This document shows positions 60,200-64,000 of a stretch of 64,000 nucleotides of DNA, piece after piece; the stretch's first letter is position 1; each line of letters begins with the position of its first letter. The notes beneath the pieces are model-generated. The model saw only the letters and a program-made list of their open reading frames with translations, was not told where the DNA came from and did not search any database. Origin of the DNA: Paralvinella palmiformis (Eukaryota; Annelida; Polychaeta; Terebellida; Alvinellidae); the NCBI GenBank assembly GCA_025642065.1, contig JAODUP010000410.1, positions 422,001 through 486,000 of the forward strand, written 5' to 3'. A program made the translations under genes and the position numbers.

Positions 60200-60360
60200 A
60201 TACTTCATGGATAAAATGTTTATAAATGTTATTATTCTCTTGTTTATTATTGATTTTGCTTCTTTCGAGTACCAAGATTCCTCGATGTATGATACTTTGA
60301 AAGAATACATAAATAGATAGGATGAGAAAGAGGGAAAGGGGAGAGATGATGAAAGAGACA
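60200..60360 (+). repeat. Interspersed repeat family C, copy 2
   Basis: It matches 2830-2950 closely. It is followed by a purine-rich stretch and, at 60379-60437, an (AAT)n tract. Confidence 0.85.
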
Positions 60361-60378
60361 CAGAGAACAATAAAAACA

Positions 60379-60379
60379 C

Positions 60380-60437
<58 letters not shown>
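60379..60437. repeat. (AAT)n microsatellite
   Basis: A pure trinucleotide tract of about twenty units. From 60440 to 60930 nothing is recognised. Confidence 0.97.
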
Positions 60438-60440
<3 letters not shown>

Positions 60441-60939
60441 ATTAATGATTATCATAGTAATATATCATGATAGGGATTTTACAAAGATCCATTTTCAATA
60501 AAATATTCTTTGGTGTTGTCCAGAATGAAACAAATTATTAGTACATCAATTAATATAATATGTCATACAAGGAATTCTAATTACTTGATTAAATATAAGA
60601 TTATAACTGTTTTTTTTAATGTTTTGTGTGTTATATCTTTATTCATCAATACATAAACAATACAATTCAATTATCACTTTAATTCGTTACTGACATAAAA
60701 TGTCTCAAACGAAACATTAACCAGTGATTATTGTTTTTTTCGCCTCTCTCCATTTTATTTTCGGTACTCAGTTTTCAGTTTTCCAATTTTAATAAACGAC
60801 AGGTGGTTATATTTATTTTTACTTTGATCTAATCTGACAATGTTTAATAAAGCAATATTAATAATTATACAAAAGGACAATGATCACATTTATACATCGA
60901 AAGTTTCTACACATAAATAATATGTTATTTTTTATATAT

Positions 60940-61160
60940 TTGTATACAATTTGCCCATCATTTTCTACGTTTAAAGTAAATAAACGAAGTTATTTCGTGA
61001 TATACATCAGAATGTCGGAATGCGGAAGGGTTCAGGATGGGAAATGGGTCAGTGGATAAACTGATGCTTCTTTCTAAAGAGACATATGAGAGATGAGGTG
61101 ATAGGGGCTAAGTGTCATTCTATCATTGTCAGAGATGTGTGTTCAATTTTCAGTGAAGAA
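60940..61160 (+). repeat. Repeat module D start, copy a
   Basis: 'gtgatatacatcagaatgtc', 'ggaatgcgga', 'aaatgggtcagtg', 'agagatgagg' and 'taagtgtcattctatca' match 62.25-62.40 kb and, reversed, 28.80-28.86 kb. Confidence 0.75.
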
Positions 61161-61162
61161 TA

Positions 61163-61231
61163 TTTACGTCTCTCTCTCTCTTTCTCGGTGTGTGTGTGTG
61201 TGTGTGTGTGTGTCTGAGAAAAGAGATAACC

Positions 61232-61278
<47 letters not shown>

Positions 61279-61377
61279 CATATATATACATATATAGGTA
61301 TATATGTCGATAGGTAGGTAGGTAAGTAGGCAGGTAGGCAGGTAGGCAGGCAGGTAGATAATTAGGTAGGTAGGTAG

Positions 61378-61448
<71 letters not shown>

Positions 61449-61450
61449 CC
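61163..61450. repeat. Cluster of TC, GT, ATAG, GGTA/GGCA, TA and TAGA microsatellites
   Basis: Six motif types follow one another within about 290 bases and replace the part of D that should come next. Confidence 0.95.
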
Positions 61451-62195
61451 TGTAGGAGTGTGGTTTCAGTAGTGGTACCTTTACAGTAAGTGGACTGATG
61501 GTTATCACGTGATATCTCTATCATTTGGAAGAATTGTTTACGTCAACCTGGTTGTCAAATATTAGCCAAAAGAATACAAACTTTCAGTTATCCCTAACTT
61601 TCCACAAACTATTTCACCAATATTTCATTTGATTTATTCAATTGTTCTTTACTCTAATCTGAGGTATGTTATAGATTCTATCAGTGACATTTAATTAAAA
61701 CAGTGTCACCCTATCAGCTTATCTAGTTGTTGTCATTTTATATCTGAGAAAAGTGATTCTAGACCATGAATCAGGCATTCAGTAACACCATAGATAATAA
61801 AACTGATACAAGTCTTAGCATTATTTACTGGATCAGTTCTGTCGTCAGCGGACATAAACTTGTAGGCAAATCAACATCATCATCTCGATCATCATCATCA
61901 TCAACTGACTTTAATGGAAAACTTTAGAACTTTCACGTTTAAGTTCAACGTTAAAGTTATCCCAAGTTAACGTGCTCTTTTCGCTGAAATTTCAAATCAT
62001 AGCAACGAGTGGTTGTTTTTAATAACATACAAATTGTGAGTGTGGTTAATGAAAATGACCACTAATTACTTGAATAAATAGCAGATTTTATCTGTTTCTT
62101 TTAAGCTGTATGTCGTTTAGTCCTATATACATAACCCCATAATCAAATTCTCCTTTTGATTGGCTACGGGCATAAAATACATTTCTGATACATTT
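61451..62195. other. No recognisable feature
   Basis: An AT-rich region with a short ATC run near 61877-61902. Confidence 0.55.
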
Positions 62196-62199
62196 CTAT

Positions 62200-62470
62200 G
62201 CAATTCGTCAATCATTTCCCACGGTAGAAGCAGATAAATGAAATTATTTTGTGATATACATCAGAATGTTGGAATGCGTACGCCTTCAGGATTTAAAAAT
62301 GGGTCAGTGTATACTCTGATTCTGATGTTTCTATCTGAAAACGCAAATGAGAGATGAGGAGATAAGTGTTATTCAACCATTGTAGAGATGTAACATATCA
62401 AAATAATAAGACAATTATTCAAGCATTATTTACACTTTAACTTGATATTAATTCCATTTTCAATATATTT
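62200..62470 (+). repeat. Repeat module D start, copy b
   Basis: 'gtgatatacatcagaatgtt', 'aaatgggtcagtgtat', 'gagagatgaggagataag', 'acaattattcaagcatta' and 'ttacactttaac' match the beginning of D. It changes abruptly at about 62470 to a reversed A module. Confidence 0.75.
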
Positions 62471-62474
62471 TACT

Positions 62475-63195
62475 AACGATTAACTCGGCTGGTGTTTGAA
62501 TCCAGATGTTAGAGGACTGTTACTAGCGATATAACATGACAGGTCATTCAGACATTTACTGACGATAATGAATTAAGGTGAGTTGTTTATCCTCGGTGCA
62601 GGTCACACCTAAGACAAATTAGCGAGCGGCATTTGTCAAAGAAAACAAATCACACAAAGACAGATATGAACTCTTGTGATAACGAAAAGAAATCGGTGCC
62701 TTGTTAAATCTGTTATACAAAATAGGTCTTCCGTTTGTCCTTATCCATCATCGTGTATGTCGAGTATTAAAATACTTGATAATATATTCTTTCAGAATAT
62801 ATTTAGTATCAATGCTCATAGTTAATATGATAATATACCCAGTATCTGTTTCTGAATGATTTGTGGGCACTTAGAGTTATATTATTCACAGTTTTAGTCT
62901 AAGTTGATCGCAATAATGCACAAATAGTATTTCCAGGAGAGAATGAATTTCTTTATCGTCCGTCTATCATATGTACGTTGAGGCTCGTGTAAACATTATC
63001 CAAAATATATATGTCTTACTCGGTGTATATATTTGTATAACATTCTCAGGATAATATGTTTTCTTTCTAAGTAAACATCTTTGGTATTGGAGAAGTTTTA
63101 CTTAACGTTTTCAGTTAAACGACTCTTATTTTATCATTTTACATAATTGTAATGATTCTACGCGTATAGTATACACGTTTACCTAGTTGGATATA
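62475..63195 (-). repeat. Composite repeat module A, reversed, near-identical to 53.98-54.67 kb
   Basis: It has the same order and nearly the same sequence as 53980-54670, including a run of about 90 identical bases beginning 'gagaatgaatttctttatcg'. Both lack the 150-bp segment present in the long form. Confidence 0.9.
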
Positions 63196-63317
63196 TGGAT
63201 GTTTATGTGAGTATATGACGATATTCATTTTAGTTTGTATCTCGTTGTCACAAATACGTATTTTAATTATTCCGTTAAAATAGTGTGCTTCGATACCCCC
63301 GAGGTTAGAGTATTGCA

Positions 63318-63432
63318 TACGCACGCACGCACGCGCGCGCCCACACACACATACATACATAGGTACATATATACACACATACACGCACAATCATATATAT
63401 ACACACGCACAAAAACACACACACTCATTCAC

Positions 63433-63466
<34 letters not shown>
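63318..63466. repeat. GCAC/CA/CATA compound tract and (AG)n
   Basis: A GCAC run with CGCGCGCG, CA and CATA units is followed by a pure AG tract at 63440-63466. Confidence 0.95.
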
Positions 63467-63470
<4 letters not shown>

Positions 63471-63723
63471 AACTGTACAATGAATTTCTAAGAGATTTGA
63501 TATCCCCCCGCCCCCCCTAAGAATATCGACAGTATTATCCCTAAGGGTGATTAGGCTAAAGATTAGGGCCCCGCAGGGATAAGGGGAACGTTAATTATGT
63601 TTATTAATGCACTGTTACCAGCGTAATAAGACTCCATTAATTTGTACGTCATAGCGATACAGGTACATGTGTAATTTAACAACAATATTATTGAATAATT
63701 ATGTACTCTCAAAATCCACTTTC

Positions 63724-63785
63724 CTGAATAATTCTACTCACACAATACAAATATTTTGAAACAAGTTGTGAGTAGAATTATTCAG
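63724..63785. repeat. Perfect inverted repeat, 19-bp arms
   Basis: The arms CTGAATAATTCTACTCACA (63724-63742) and its exact complement (63767-63785) enclose a 24-base loop. No coding frame or terminator context is seen. The rest of 63790-64000 holds only short G-runs. Confidence 0.95.
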
Positions 63786-64000
63786 AAGACTCACAAAATG
63801 AATATAACGCTATGTACGTCGGTTTAGTGACTATCGTAACAGGGTCAGACCTTTAGCTGTAGGGGGTGGGATATTAAAATACCATGGGGGGGTCTGATGT
63901 AACGAAAATCCTAAAGGCTAATTTATGGGTTAATATGACCTTGACTAGGGAAATAAAAATAATCATGAATCCTTACCATAATATCTTTATACTGTTATGT

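Overview
The window looks like AT-rich, non-coding nuclear DNA from an animal. A mollusc is my best guess, possibly a gastropod, but that is inference. The evidence is: no operon-like coding; several degraded non-LTR retrotransposons and Tc1/mariner transposases; tRNA-derived SINEs whose 3' tails carry a TGTCGTTAAACAAC motif that I associate with molluscan SINEs; and very dense microsatellites (AT, GT, TC, TCTA, AAT, AGT). I see no intact host gene. Nearly all open frames are shadows of simple repeats or fall inside interspersed repeats. The only coding-like host remnants are a broken THAP zinc-finger N-terminus near 17.24-17.35 kb and a weak temptin-like exon relic near 58.6 kb.

Recognisable mobile elements: (1) a nearly 3 kb non-LTR retrotransposon on the minus strand (3456-6330) with endonuclease and reverse-transcriptase relics, a 3' UTR and a poly(A) end; (2) a second minus-strand non-LTR element (22215-23864) with an AT microsatellite inside the RT gene; (3) a plus-strand non-LTR linker fragment (39690-40110); (4) a Tc1/mariner transposase relic (27597-28576, minus) that has lost its first catalytic Asp and its third acidic residue; (5) a second Tc1-like relic (52248-52720, minus); (6) several SINEs from at least three tRNA-related families, the best at 9251-9518, 9606-9735, 11835-12138, 15863-16063 and 26518-26709; (7) a candidate MITE (47503-48146) between two AT tracts.

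Most of the remaining unique-looking sequence is a mosaic of one large unclassified repeat. I name its modules B, L, D, A and K in the order in which they recur. The longest runs are 29.48-32.25 kb (D-A-K), 40.15-42.56 kb (L-D-K), 34.14-36.23 kb (B-L-D), 18.62-21.15 kb (B-L-D), 7.30-8.78 kb (B-L-D) and 12.28-14.72 kb (A-K). Fragments also lie in the opposite orientation. A second family (G) recurs at 15.54-16.9 and 50.75-51.8 kb, and smaller families (M, C, H, I, J) recur two or three times each. Several microsatellites sit at the same internal position in different copies, so they appear to have grown from seeds inside the repeats.

Other structures: a tandem duplication of about 738 bp at 44.17-45.79 kb, in which both units end in a long AGT/TTG triplet array; 17-18 bp minisatellites at 15.20, 19.35 and 59.93 kb; a strong inverted repeat at 63.72 kb; and a patch with a YY1-like motif and clustered CRE-like motifs at 57.7-58.1 kb. 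All repeat boundaries are approximate because they were set by eye. I found no convincing new biological system. The most interesting features are the composite repeat, the microsatellite-bearing modules and the two possible domesticated-gene relics.
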